64,000 nt of DNA from CAWJKP01 sp963843465 (GCA_963843465.1 CAWJKP010000003.1:1302001-1366000), one strand, 5' to 3'; counted from the first letter of the stretch, positions 33,976 through 42,947 are shown. The notes: generated from the sequence alone by a model not told the origin. Translations and numbers: made by a program.

Positions 33976-35535
33976 TCACCGAGGAGCGGCAGCAGCGGCC
34001 GCGGCCTTGGCGGCCGGCGCCGGGACGATCTCCGCCGGCGCCGCCTGTGCCGGGACCGGGCCGGCACGCGCCAACGGGCATTCCAGCAGCATCTCCAACT
34101 GGGTCCGCAAACGCTGGTGCTCGTAACGCACCTCTACGTCGTGCAGCCGCATCCGCACGATCGATTCCAACAGATCGACCAACTCGTACGCCGGCACGGC
34201 GCGGTCCTCGAACGCCCCGCGCAGCGCCGCCTCGGTCCGCACGAGCAAGGGCTTGATCTGCTGGCCGTAGTAGTCGGCGCACGACTGCACGTTCTCCAGC
34301 TCGACGTAAAGCGACGCCACGTCGTTCAGCGTGGTGACTTCCATCAACGACCGCCTGGCGCAACTGGTTTCGAGGTCGGCCGCCTGCTCGGCAATGTGGC
34401 CTTGATTGCGGTCGAAGATCGGCAGGTCCATCACCGCCCGCGCGCTGACCCGATCCTCGGTAGGACTGCCCAGCTCGCCGAAAAAGTGAGGGCCGATGGA
34501 CAGGTCCGGCAGCGCCTTCCACTTCTCCAGCTCAAGTTGCTCCTGGTTCTGCTGGATGGCCGCCTGCGATTGCGCCAGCTCGGGCGCCACGCGGCGGGCC
34601 CGGGCCAGCACGTCCGGCAACGGCGCAAAGGCCACCGCCTCCACCCCCACCCGGCCTCCCAGCGGCGGCGGCGATCCGTCGGGCAAGCCCATCGCCCGGG
34701 CAAGTCGCACCTTGGCCTGGGCCAGCTTCTCCTGCGTCATTTGCCGCGCCAACTCGATGTTGCTGGCCGACAGCTCCGTCAGCACCACGCTGCGATAAGG
34801 CACGGCCGCCACCTGGAACCGCTCCTTCTGGATCGCCACGACTCGACCCGCCAGGTCGGAAAGCTGGCCGTACACGCCGACCAGCTCTTGCAGATAGAGG
34901 ACCTCGATCGCCGCGTCGGCGGCCTCGGTCAGCACCGCTTTCGTCTCCCGGCTCAGGCCCAATTGGCTCTCGCGAATGCCGGTGGCGGCCGCCGCAGTCC
35001 GCAATTCGCGTTTTGGACCGATCGGCAGCTTGAACATCAGCCGCGCGTTCAGCACGCCCGGTCCGGCCTCGCTGTCGGAGTTGCCGGCATCCACGGTCAA
35101 CTCCGGATTCGGCAGCAACCCCGCCGTGACCAGCTTGGCCCGGGCGGCCTCGATCTCGTGCTGGCGGATCTGCAGCAGCGGATGGTGCGCAATCGCGTAT
35201 TGCAGCACTCCGGCAATCGTGGTTGTCGCGGTCGCATCGTTGGACGGCGACGCCGGCTTGTAACCGGGCGGACCGGCAACGGCGATGTTCGCCGAGGCCT
35301 GTCGCACGGCCCCGCCCGAACCCCCCGAGCTGAACGCCACGATAGGGATCGCAGAGGCTGGCGGCTTGGCAAGCGTTGCCCGCGGCGGCGCCGGCGGCGG
35401 TTCGGGGTCCTTGACAACTTCCGGTTGCAACAACGCGCAGGATGCCAACAGCAGGGAACAGCAGACCGCCAGGGCCAATAGGCCCAACCCGGACGATGGA
35501 TAAAGCCGGCCGGCAGGAGTGCGAGGCTCGTTCAT
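33976..35535 (-). CDS. TolC-family outer-membrane efflux lipoprotein
   Basis: A 519-residue protein with a lipoprotein signal peptide (LALAVCCSLLLASC, lipid Cys about residue 33). A Pro/Ala linker follows, then two OEP (outer membrane efflux protein) repeats of long helices, for example AIAHHPLLQIRQHEIEAARA with LVTAGLLPNPELT, and ELAQSQAAIQQNQEQLELEK with ALPDLSIGPHFFGE. These are the helical barrel and beta-strand elements of TolC/CusC-type channels. Three copies would form a channel across the outer membrane. It is convergent with the HlyD gene, so the pair is probably functionally linked but not one operon. It ends with an Ala/Pro-rich tail. Confidence 0.87.
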   Translation of the reverse strand: MNEPRTPAGRLYPSSGLGLLALAVCCSLLLASCALLQPEVVKDPEPPPAPPRATLAKPPASAIPIVAFSSGGSGGAVRQASANIAVAGPPGYKPASPSNDATATTTIAGVLQYAIAHHPLLQIRQHEIEAARAKLVTAGLLPNPELTVDAGNSDSEAGPGVLNARLMFKLPIGPKRELRTAAAATGIRESQLGLSRETKAVLTEAADAAIEVLYLQELVGVYGQLSDLAGRVVAIQKERFQVAAVPYRSVVLTELSASNIELARQMTQEKLAQAKVRLARAMGLPDGSPPPLGGRVGVEAVAFAPLPDVLARARRVAPELAQSQAAIQQNQEQLELEKWKALPDLSIGPHFFGELGSPTEDRVSARAVMDLPIFDRNQGHIAEQAADLETSCARRSLMEVTTLNDVASLYVELENVQSCADYYGQQIKPLLVRTEAALRGAFEDRAVPAYELVDLLESIVRMRLHDVEVRYEHQRLRTQLEMLLECPLARAGPVPAQAAPAEIVPAPAAKAAAAAAAPR

Positions 35536-35749
35536 GTTCAGGAAAGCAATGCCTGCTGTAGGAAGGCAGGGCGCGCAGTGACGAGGCGATCGCCGCGCCT
35601 AGCAACCCAATAGTCGGCAATCTAGGCAAAAAGGTTGAGAGAATCGGGATTTACCGACTTTTCCGCGTGGGAGAATTGCAACGGGGGGTACGCACGCTTC
35701 CGAGGCACACCAGCGGCGTTGCTCAAGATTCCCGAATTGCCTGGACAGC

Positions 35750-36448
35750 CTAGATCTCGGCTTCGTCCTCATGCATGAAGACTGCCACATTTGCCAGGCC
35801 CTCGGTCTGCGACAGCAGGGTCTGCAATTCATCCACCCGCGCAGGATCGCGCAACAACATGCGGTAGGTCATGTCGATGCCTCCGTCGGTGGCCCGCCGC
35901 TCGTTGATCATCTGGGGACGCGTCGCGTGGAGGTTGAGGATCCGCCTGAGGTTGGGACCGTTGGTTGCCAGGTCGCCGGTGACTCGCACCGTGAGCACGG
36001 CGTCGTAGCGATGCCGGGTGCCGAAGGAGACCAGCCGCAGGTAGAGGAACACGGCCCCAATGCCCACCGCGCCCAACAAGGCCGTCGAGAAGCGCATCGT
36101 TCCCACGGTCAGGCCTTCCAAGATCGACCAGAGGATAAAGGTCGTATCGCGGGTGTCTTTCAGCACGTTGCGGAAGCGGATCACGCCGAAGACGGCCAGC
36201 AAGCCGAAGGCCACCAGGAGGTTCCCGGCCATCACGACCATCATCACCGCCACCAGCACCGGCAAGGCGGCGATCGAGGCCACGAAGGTCCTGGAATAGG
36301 AGATCGCTTCGTGCGTCCACATGTAGACGTAGCCGATGAAATGCCCGACGGCAAACGCCAAGAGCATGATGAAGACGATGGTGTTGGTACCACCCAGGAA
36401 GGTGGGCCCATAGTCGCTGTTCAGCAGCATCGAAAACCAGTCGTTCAT
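35750..36448 (-). CDS. DUF4956 membrane protein
   Basis: A 232-residue membrane protein with four hydrophobic segments (FIMLLAFAVGHFIGYVYMW, FVASIAALPVLVAVMMVVM, GNLLVAFGLLAVFGVIRF and STALLGAVGIGAVFLYLRL), then a ~85-residue cytoplasmic domain. The motif GVIRFRNVLKDTRDTTFILW is characteristic of DUF4956. The family is often encoded next to VTC-domain polyphosphate proteins and may form a membrane partner for them. A VTC gene lies at 27885-28718. The start at 36448 is chosen because membrane topology begins there and upstream residues look unrelated. The function is unproven. Confidence 0.82.
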   Translation of the reverse strand: MNDWFSMLLNSDYGPTFLGGTNTIVFIMLLAFAVGHFIGYVYMWTHEAISYSRTFVASIAALPVLVAVMMVVMAGNLLVAFGLLAVFGVIRFRNVLKDTRDTTFILWSILEGLTVGTMRFSTALLGAVGIGAVFLYLRLVSFGTRHRYDAVLTVRVTGDLATNGPNLRRILNLHATRPQMINERRATDGGIDMTYRMLLRDPARVDELQTLLSQTEGLANVAVFMHEDEAEI

Positions 36449-36698
36449 GGCGCCGCCATCCTCTGCTGACTTCCCTCGGGATCGATCAACTCCATGATAA
36501 CATCCCCCGGCAGCGATTCCAAGAATTAGCGCCTGTTCCCGGGCCGCTGCCAACGCCTGCGGAAACCCCGCGGGTCGATCGACCCCATGAACCCCATGAC
36601 AACCAACCCTGTTTGCCACCCGAGGGGGTGGTGTTCACGACATTCGGGCCCTTTGCTATCCTTATCGACGCGGCTAACGCAACAGGAAAGGAACCGGC

Positions 36699-37388
36699 AT
36701 GATCATCGCGTATCACTCGATTTTCGGCATGTACGGTTTCTGGCTTCCCAACGACCCGCGTGGATCCGGTTCCGATTACATCGCAAGTTGGGAGCTCTTC
36801 CGCTACGGCCCGGCGACGAAGACCGATTCGCGGCGGAGCGTGGCGCATAGGCCGCTCCCGCCGAATTGGCAGCGCAAGGCGCAGACCGCGTTGTCGTATC
36901 CGCCGGTCTCCGTAACCGGCGGGCAGGCGCTGGCGATCGGCGAAGGATTCGCCACGGCCGCCGGTGAAGGTCCTTACCGCGTTTACGCCTGCGCGATCCT
37001 TCCCGAACACGTCCACCTCGTGATCGGCGCCGGCCCGCGCCGCATCCGCGCGGTGGTGGGTCATTTGAGAAGCCGCGCGACGCATGTTTTGCGGCAGCGG
37101 GGCCTATGGGACGACCAGCGGCCGCTGTGGGGAGCGCATGGTTGGAATGTCTACGGGGAAACGGTCGCGGCCGTCGAGCGTGCAATCCGATACGTCAACG
37201 AGAATCCGCTCAAAGAGGGGAAAAAACGGCAACACTGGTCCTTCGTCGTCCCCTTCGTGGCGCGTGACGCGGTGCCAGTAGCGATCAGCGCGGAGGCCAT
37301 GCGCGCCGCACAACCCCCGCGCCGCGTTGGCGGCGCGGCGCTCAAGAGTCGGGAGGAAGCGCGTCGCAAGCGACGCGGCGAACAGTGA
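36699..37388 (+). CDS. REP-associated tyrosine transposase-like protein (RAYT 1)
   Basis: A 229-residue Y1/HUH single-strand transposase of the RAYT type. The HUH motif is HVHLVIG near residue 107, and the nucleophile Tyr is likely in AIRYVNENPLKEGKK near residue 167. The N-terminus IIAYHSIFGMYGFWLPNDPR is typical of one RAYT clade. The C-terminal tail is basic. RAYTs cut and join at palindromic REP sequences without spreading as classic IS elements. It starts 250 bases downstream of the DUF4956 gene start. The dense palindromic repeats in this window are plausible substrates. Confidence 0.82.
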   Translation: MIIAYHSIFGMYGFWLPNDPRGSGSDYIASWELFRYGPATKTDSRRSVAHRPLPPNWQRKAQTALSYPPVSVTGGQALAIGEGFATAAGEGPYRVYACAILPEHVHLVIGAGPRRIRAVVGHLRSRATHVLRQRGLWDDQRPLWGAHGWNVYGETVAAVERAIRYVNENPLKEGKKRQHWSFVVPFVARDAVPVAISAEAMRAAQPPRRVGGAALKSREEARRKRRGEQ

Positions 37389-37471
37389 CCACGATAGGTC
37401 CCGTGTCGAGCGCCCGAAACCGTTGGCCGCGTCGCTCGCGACGCGTTTGGTGCGGAAACCGCAAAGGGAAG

Positions 37472-37730
37472 ATGACGATCAGCGGCTACGAAGTCCCCAA
37501 TCCGATCCTGAACTCGCCTTTCCACGAGTCAGCCGAGCACTGGAACATCGTGGAAGGTCAGCAGCCCGAGCGCCTACCGGGCCGGCGGCCCGCCATGTAC
37601 TTCTACCGCGATCCGGGCGTCCCACTGCGGACCCGCGAGAGAATCACCATCGGCCCCAAGACCACGACCGCCCGCGGCAGCCGCTATCTCACCCAGGCGG
37701 ACTTCGACCGGCAGACGGGATCACGGCGCC
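37472..37730 (+). pseudogene. 5' fragment of BPTD_3080-like restriction helicase
   Basis: The first ~85 residues, from MTISGYEVPNPILNSPFHES through HWNIVEGQQPERLPGRRP and MYFYRDPG, match the N-terminus of large type III-like restriction endonucleases of the BPTD_3080 type. Reading then runs into sequence that is an antisense copy of the downstream kinase gene's 3' end. The helicase and nuclease domains are absent. This is therefore a truncated remnant, cut off by a rearrangement. It begins 84 bases after the RAYT 1 stop. Confidence 0.6.
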
Positions 37731-37744
37731 TGCTTTTGCTCGTC

Positions 37745-37873
37745 CGCTTTCGGCGCGGCTTTCGAGGGATCGTTCTTCCAACGGTACTTCTTGGCGAACG
37801 CTTCCGGCGCAAGCGTTTCCTGGCCGCGCTCGGTCTGGACCACGTAAACCAGCTCCTTCTCCAGGCCCGGCGT
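37745..37873 (-). pseudogene. Duplicated 3' end of the WD40-kinase gene
   Basis: About 125 bases nearly identical to 38921-39049, in the same orientation, encoding the same C-terminal ELVYVVQTERGQETL and FAKKYRWKNDPSKA segment. Only a handful of differences are visible. The two copies flank the repeat array and RAYT 2 as direct repeats. No kinase coding sequence precedes this copy, so it is a non-functional fragment, either a duplication made on insertion or the remnant of a second kinase gene. Confidence 0.8.
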
Positions 37874-37882
37874 GCCGCGTGC

Positions 37883-38052
37883 TTGTGGTGCAGGCGTCCC
37901 GCCTGCCTGTGGTGCAGGCGTCCCGCCTGCCTGTGGTGCAGGCGTCCCGCCTGCCTGTGGTGCAGGCGTCCCGCCTGCCTGTGGTGCAGGCGTCCCGCCT
38001 GCCTGTGGTGCAGGCGTCCCGCCTGCCTGTGGTGCAGGCGTCCCGCCTGCCT
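37883..38052. repeat. Tandem array of seven 24 bp REP units (family C)
   Basis: Seven head-to-tail units containing GTGGTGCAGGCGTCCCGCC. Each unit contains a GCAGGCG/CGCCTGC palindrome. All frames stay open, which creates artefactual ORFs of VVQASRLP, PACLWCRR or AGGTPAPQ repeats. Single or paired copies occur at 33920-33973, 38108-38141, 38735-38795, 38880-38903, and inside the kinase gene at 41486-41510 and 41577-41607. Confidence 0.92.
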
Positions 38053-38076
38053 TTGCGGGGTTCGTGGCCGCTGCGT

Positions 38077-38832
38077 CTAAGATGTTCTTGAGGCGGAGCA
38101 CCCTGGAGGATCTTGGCTTCCAGGCGGGACGCCTGCACCACACGCGCGAGCGTAACTGCAACTGCTGTAGGGCCAGTCTTCGGGCGAGGTGCATAGGCCG
38201 GCTTCCACGGGGTTCCGCTCAACGTAGCGGACAAAACCTTCGAACTGCTCCATGTTGCGAATCAGATGATCGAACGACTCGCGCTCCCAGAACGTTCCGC
38301 TCGTTTGCAAGCGCTTGTTTGCCTCGTGTGCGGTGTACGATTTCCAGGAATGCAGAATGTCTGAAGGATCGTGTCCGCCCAGCGGCGTAAAGACTGCGTG
38401 GACGTGGTTGGGCATCACACACCACGCGCTGAGAAGATAGCGTTGTTCATGGAAATGTCGCAGGGAATCCTCGATGGCCCTGGCCAGCTCAGGACGCGTC
38501 AGGACACAGGAACCCAGGCGCAGGGGCGGCTCGGTCAGCGAAGCGATCCGCTCCGCGGAGAGCCTGTGCAGCGTCTTCTCGTCGATCGGCGGGAGATTGG
38601 GCGCTACCGCATCCCAAAGACGAAAAGTGACGAAATACGAACCACCTTCCTTGTACAAGTGGGGCAGTTCTCCCCGGCATCGCATGGGCACCAGCGGCGT
38701 GGTCCGCGGATCGATGAACTCGACGCGTTCCGGTCCTTGTGGTGCAGGCGTCCCGCCTGCCGCTTCTTGTGGTGCAGGCGTCCCGCCTGCCTTGGCTTCT
38801 TGGACCCGGGAAGCGTCGCGAAATGGTTGCAT
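38077..38832 (-). CDS. REP-associated tyrosine transposase (RAYT 2)
   Basis: A 251-residue Y1/HUH transposase. The core begins GGSYFVTFRLWDAV near residue 64. The HUH motif is VMPNHVHAVFTPLGG near residue 142. The nucleophile Tyr is in GFVRYVERNPVEAGL near residue 207, followed by WPYSSCSY. The first ~35 residues are translated REP units (AGGTPAPQ twice), so the gene has recruited repeat DNA into its own 5' end. Inverted REP copies bound it on both sides, and the seven-unit array follows it. This is the classic REPtron layout, in which the transposase maintains and moves its own palindromes. Confidence 0.85.
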   Translation of the reverse strand: MQPFRDASRVQEAKAGGTPAPQEAAGGTPAPQGPERVEFIDPRTTPLVPMRCRGELPHLYKEGGSYFVTFRLWDAVAPNLPPIDEKTLHRLSAERIASLTEPPLRLGSCVLTRPELARAIEDSLRHFHEQRYLLSAWCVMPNHVHAVFTPLGGHDPSDILHSWKSYTAHEANKRLQTSGTFWERESFDHLIRNMEQFEGFVRYVERNPVEAGLCTSPEDWPYSSCSYARACGAGVPPGSQDPPGCSASRTS

Positions 38833-38906
38833 GGTTCTACCTCAGTTTGACGTTCTCACGTTATATCAGGTCGCACATCAGGCAGGCGGGACGCCTGCAC
38901 CACAAA

Positions 38907-41900
38907 TCAGTCGGCCTTCGGCGTCGCCTTCGAGGGATCGTTCTTCCAACGGTACTTCTTGGCGAACGCTTCCGGCGCAAGCGTTTCCTGGCCGCGCTCG
39001 GTCTGGACCACGTAGACGAGCTCCTTCTCCAGGCCCGGCGTGCCGCGCAGGTGGCCCTCGGGGCCGACCACGCCGGTGAAGTTGTCGCGGAGCGAGAGCA
39101 GCGTGTACAACAGCCGGCCGTCGTCCAGGCTCCGCAGCCGGATCAGCCCCAGGGCCGGGAAGGCCACCAGGCGGGCCGCGGGCGAGAAACAACAATTAGT
39201 CCCCGGATAGCCGGGCATGGTCCGCAGGACGGTGCGGCTGCGGCTGTCCCAGACACACGCGCCGTAGACGCTGCCCATGACCAAGATTTGTTCGTCGAGC
39301 CAGCAGGCGCTGTCGATACCACACCGAGGACCGATCAACGAGGCGGCCTTGCGGAGCGATGTGGAGTCCTCGGTGTGCCGCCCCGAGGCGGCATCCCAGA
39401 GACGGATCGTTTCGTCGCACACAGCCGAAAGGGTCTTGCCGTCGCGGGACCAGGCCAAGTTGTCGTGCCGCTCGGCGCCTTCGAGCGAAATCGTCGCCGA
39501 CGCGGTTGTCGCGTCATAGAGCTTCAGGCCCTTCTCCGTCGCCACGGCGAGGATCTTGGCGTCGGGGGACCAGGCCAAATAATCAGGCCGTTCGGCGCCT
39601 TCGAGCGAACCCGTGGTCGCCGCGGTTGTCGTGTCATAGAGCTTCACGCCCTTCTCCGCGGCCACGGCGAGCGTCTTGCCATCGGGCGAGAGCGAGTACC
39701 GTGCGTCGGGCGAGGGAAGCTCCAATAGTTGCCGCCCGGCGGCAACGTCCCATAACCTCATGGCCTTGCCATCGCGGTTTACCAGCCTTCTGCCGTCCGC
39801 GGACAAACAAATGGGTGCCCAACCCGAGAAAGCGTCTTCGCATTCGCGTAGCGCAGCATCCCATATGTACGAACGACCATCGAAGGTGCCGGCGATCGCC
39901 TTGCCATCCGCAGACCAGACGACGAATTCGGCCGGCCCACCGCACTCGCCGATAAGGCTTCCGGTCTTCAGGTCCCAGAGCCTCATTTGTTTCTCGTTCG
40001 CGGCGGCGAGCCGGGAGCCGTCCGGGGAGAACGCGGCGATTGGAAAACAGGTGATATGATTCTGTTGTCCGGGGATCCTGCTGCGGACCTGCCCGGTGGC
40101 GGCGTCCAGAAAGTGGATTTCCTCGCCGATACCGACCGCCAGCGTCTTCCCATCGGGCGCGAACGCAAACGGTCCCTCGCTCTGGACCCTCCAGCGCACA
40201 CTGCCCGTTTCCACGTCGCGAGGTTCCACGCGATTTCTGCACCCGAAGGCCACGGTGCGGCTGTCGGGCGACCAGGCCGGTACCGGATACCACCCGTCCC
40301 CGGGGAAACTGTACCGAAGCCGCCACGTCTTTGTTTCCCAGACCTCGCACTTCCCGCTCCCAGTTCCCGTAAGGGCCAGCATGGTGCCATCAGGCGACCA
40401 CGCGGCTCCCTGAGAACCGCCCGGGGCGTTCAGTCTCTTCCGTTGCCTGCCTGTGGCCGCATCCCAGACGAGTGTACCGCCGCCCGAGGACGTCGCAACG
40501 GTACTTCCGTCGGGCGACCAGGCCAGTGAATGAAATCCCTCCCCCACGCCGCGCAAAAAGACCTGGTCGCGTGATGGAAGTAGCGAAATAGCAACATCGT
40601 CCTCAGGACGATGGTACGCGGTCGGAAGTGTCGAAATAACAACATCCTCCCCAGGACCATGGTACGCGATCCGTCGCCCGTCGGGCGACCATCGCGCCCT
40701 TGAGGGTACCCCCCATGGCGCGGAGAAATCGCGCAAATCGCCGCGCAGCCGCAGCCCGCTTTCAACGTCGAGGATCTTGGCCTCGTCGGTGAGCCCCGCG
40801 TCAACCGCCAACATGCTGCCGTCGGGCGACCAGCCGAGGGAGTAAATACGGTCACGAGCGCCGAGGAACGCCCGCAGCAGCTTGCCGGTGGTAGGGTCCC
40901 AGATGTGGATCGTGCCGTCCTCGCCGCCGGTGGCCAGGCGGCTTCCATCGGGACTATAGGCCAACGTGGTCACCTTGCCCCGGTGGCCGATCGTCTCGAT
41001 GGTCCACGAGCGGGCCCCTTCCAGCGGGGCCGGGCTGACCACCATCGCCATTTCGCTCAGCGGCTCGCCAGGCTTGATCGCCACCGGCTCCGGCTCCAGG
41101 ACGATGCGGACCGGCTTGGGCCTGATAAGGTTCGACGATACCCTAGGCCCCGGCTTTCCCGTAGGACCGATTGCCAATCCGTCCTGGAGATCGGCCTCAC
41201 CGCCGGACGGATTGGCAATCCGTCCTACAGATGGCAAGCCCTCGGCCTTGGAGGACGGATTGGCAATCCGTCCTACGTCCGCCGCGACGCCGTTAGCCCC
41301 GGCGGCCACGCCGGCGGTCACGGCCTTGTGCTCGATCGTGATCGGGCTGTTGTCGGCCGCCTCGACCGTGCGCTCCTTCCCCTCCTTGTCGCGATAATGA
41401 ATGAGGATCGCCAACACGGCTGCCGTGCCGCCCGTTGCCAACAGCAGGGCCACGAGCCAGGGACGCACGGTCCGCCGGCCTGCTTGTTGTGCAGGCGTCC
41501 CGCCTGCCTGCACGATGCCAGGCGGCGTGGCTGTCATCGGCGGCAGCCGGGACGGCTGCACCACAATTCCGCCTGCTTGTGGTGCAGGCGTCCCGCCTGC
41601 CTGCACGACTCCAGGCGGCGTGGCTGTCATCGGCGGCAGCCGGGACGGCTGCACCACAATTCCGCCGTCCGCCGCACCCCGTCCGCCGTCCCCGGGCGAC
41701 GGATGGGGCTGCGTGCCCGTCGAGGGCAAAGAGACGAAGGGATCGGTGACGGCCGTCATCGCGTCCGCTGCCGGTCCGGACAGCGCGGCCTCGGCGGCCA
41801 AGCGGGGCAGGTCGCTGCCCGCGGCAAAGCGTGCCAAGGCGCGGACCACCTCCTCAGCCGTGGCAAACCGCTTGCCGGGGTCCTTCGCCAACATCCGATC

Positions 41901-42947
41901 GAGCGCGGCCGCCAGGTCCGCCGGGACCTCCGGCCGGATTTTGCCGACCGCCGGCACGGGCGTTCGCACGTGGGCCGACATCTTGTCGAAGGACGTCTTG
42001 TAGGGCGGGCCGGCAAAGGGGGCCTCGCCGGCCAACAGACGGTACAAGGTGCAGCCCAGGCTGTAGATGTCGGCCCGCAGATCGACGGCGTGGGCGTCGG
42101 AGACCTGCTCCGGCGCGATGTAATCGGCGGTGCCCATCGGCTGGCCGCTGGAGGTCATTTCTTCGCCGGGCGCCTGGCCGGCGTGGAGCAAGGCCAGCCC
42201 CAGGTCGAGGATCTTCACGGCGCCGCCGGGCGTGAGCATCAAATTCGAGGGCTTGATGTCCCGATGCACCAGGCCGTGCTGGTGCGCGTCGTCGAGCCCG
42301 ACCGCCGCCTGGCGGATGATCTCGCAGGCCTCGGCGATGGGCAGCTTGCCGTGCCGGCGGGCCAGATCGGCCAGGTTCACGCCCTCGACGTACTCCATCA
42401 CCAGCACCGGCTTGCCTTCGATCTCCCGGGCGTCCATAGCGCGGACCACGTTGGGGTGATCGACCCGGCCCACGGCCTGCATCTCACGATAGAAGCGAGC
42501 CACCGCCTGGGGGTCTCCGCTCTTGCCTCCGGGCAGGACTTTCAAGGCCACGATCCGGTCCAGGTTGACCTGCCGGGCCTTGTAAACGGTCCCCATGCCC
42601 CCTTCGCCCAGCTTCTCCAAAAGCTCGTATTCCCCGAGCCGGTCCCCCGGCAACACCGTTGCGGGCGAATGGGGGTATATCGTGGCAGGCGTGCCGGTTC
42701 CGTCGACCATCGCCTTGGCGCCGCGAATCAGCGCCTGGCACTGCGGCTCGGCCAGGTAGGGGCTGGCGGCTTCCGGCCCGCGAAGTTTTGCCGCCAGGGT
42801 ATCGTGGTCGCGGACCGTCTGCAACTCGGCCTGGCAGCGGGGGCAGGAGCAGATGTGCTCGATCAACTCGCCGGCCGTGGGCTGGGAAAGCTCCCCGGTT
42901 TGATAGGCCAGGAGCTGGGAACGATCGGGGCAATGTGCTGTAGGCAT
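38907..42947 (-). CDS. Zinc-finger Ser/Thr kinase with WD40 repeats
   Basis: About 1,346 residues. An N-terminal anti-sigma-type zinc finger (EHICSCPRC) precedes a kinase domain (roughly residues 105-375): GEGGMGTVYKAR loop, VALKVL with the ATP-binding Lys, HRDIKPSNLML catalytic loop, DLGLAL in place of DFG, and APEQ. A Pro/Thr-rich linker with translated REP palindromes leads to one membrane helix (WLVALLLATGGTAAVLAILI). The extracytoplasmic part holds about twelve WD40 blades (WSPDGSMLAVDA type). It lies downstream of an ECF sigma gene on the same strand, so it probably senses a signal and controls that sigma factor. ATG 42947 is preferred; TTG 42968 is possible. Confidence 0.9.
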   Translation of the reverse strand: MPTAHCPDRSQLLAYQTGELSQPTAGELIEHICSCPRCQAELQTVRDHDTLAAKLRGPEAASPYLAEPQCQALIRGAKAMVDGTGTPATIYPHSPATVLPGDRLGEYELLEKLGEGGMGTVYKARQVNLDRIVALKVLPGGKSGDPQAVARFYREMQAVGRVDHPNVVRAMDAREIEGKPVLVMEYVEGVNLADLARRHGKLPIAEACEIIRQAAVGLDDAHQHGLVHRDIKPSNLMLTPGGAVKILDLGLALLHAGQAPGEEMTSSGQPMGTADYIAPEQVSDAHAVDLRADIYSLGCTLYRLLAGEAPFAGPPYKTSFDKMSAHVRTPVPAVGKIRPEVPADLAAALDRMLAKDPGKRFATAEEVVRALARFAAGSDLPRLAAEAALSGPAADAMTAVTDPFVSLPSTGTQPHPSPGDGGRGAADGGIVVQPSRLPPMTATPPGVVQAGGTPAPQAGGIVVQPSRLPPMTATPPGIVQAGGTPAQQAGRRTVRPWLVALLLATGGTAAVLAILIHYRDKEGKERTVEAADNSPITIEHKAVTAGVAAGANGVAADVGRIANPSSKAEGLPSVGRIANPSGGEADLQDGLAIGPTGKPGPRVSSNLIRPKPVRIVLEPEPVAIKPGEPLSEMAMVVSPAPLEGARSWTIETIGHRGKVTTLAYSPDGSRLATGGEDGTIHIWDPTTGKLLRAFLGARDRIYSLGWSPDGSMLAVDAGLTDEAKILDVESGLRLRGDLRDFSAPWGVPSRARWSPDGRRIAYHGPGEDVVISTLPTAYHRPEDDVAISLLPSRDQVFLRGVGEGFHSLAWSPDGSTVATSSGGGTLVWDAATGRQRKRLNAPGGSQGAAWSPDGTMLALTGTGSGKCEVWETKTWRLRYSFPGDGWYPVPAWSPDSRTVAFGCRNRVEPRDVETGSVRWRVQSEGPFAFAPDGKTLAVGIGEEIHFLDAATGQVRSRIPGQQNHITCFPIAAFSPDGSRLAAANEKQMRLWDLKTGSLIGECGGPAEFVVWSADGKAIAGTFDGRSYIWDAALRECEDAFSGWAPICLSADGRRLVNRDGKAMRLWDVAAGRQLLELPSPDARYSLSPDGKTLAVAAEKGVKLYDTTTAATTGSLEGAERPDYLAWSPDAKILAVATEKGLKLYDATTASATISLEGAERHDNLAWSRDGKTLSAVCDETIRLWDAASGRHTEDSTSLRKAASLIGPRCGIDSACWLDEQILVMGSVYGACVWDSRSRTVLRTMPGYPGTNCCFSPAARLVAFPALGLIRLRSLDDGRLLYTLLSLRDNFTGVVGPEGHLRGTPGLEKELVYVVQTERGQETLAPEAFAKKYRWKNDPSKATPKAD
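41159..41278 (-). repeat. Family D palindromes inside kinase linker
   Basis: Three copies of the GACGGATTGCCAATCCGTC palindrome or its GGATTGGCAATCC variant are translated in frame as VGRIANPS-like peptides just outside the membrane helix. They match the intergenic copy at 31661-31687. Confidence 0.8.
41486..41664 (-). repeat. Family C REP units inside kinase linker
   Basis: Two REP units, each followed by the same ~60 bp of linker (GGCGGCAGCCGGGACGGCTGC and flanks), so an ~89 bp segment is directly duplicated. They are translated as AGGTPAPQ and IVVQPSRLPPMTATPPG in frame. Confidence 0.8.

Noticed and set aside
37883..38052. CRISPR-like array of 24 bp repeats
   Set aside because: Units are directly adjacent with no spacers, the unit is itself a REP palindrome found elsewhere in the window, and no cas genes are present.
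37385..38091. Long frames of repeated VVQASRLP, PACLWCRR or AGGTPAPQ peptides
   Set aside because: The 24 bp repeat length keeps every frame open. The peptides are translation of the REP array, not a repeat protein.
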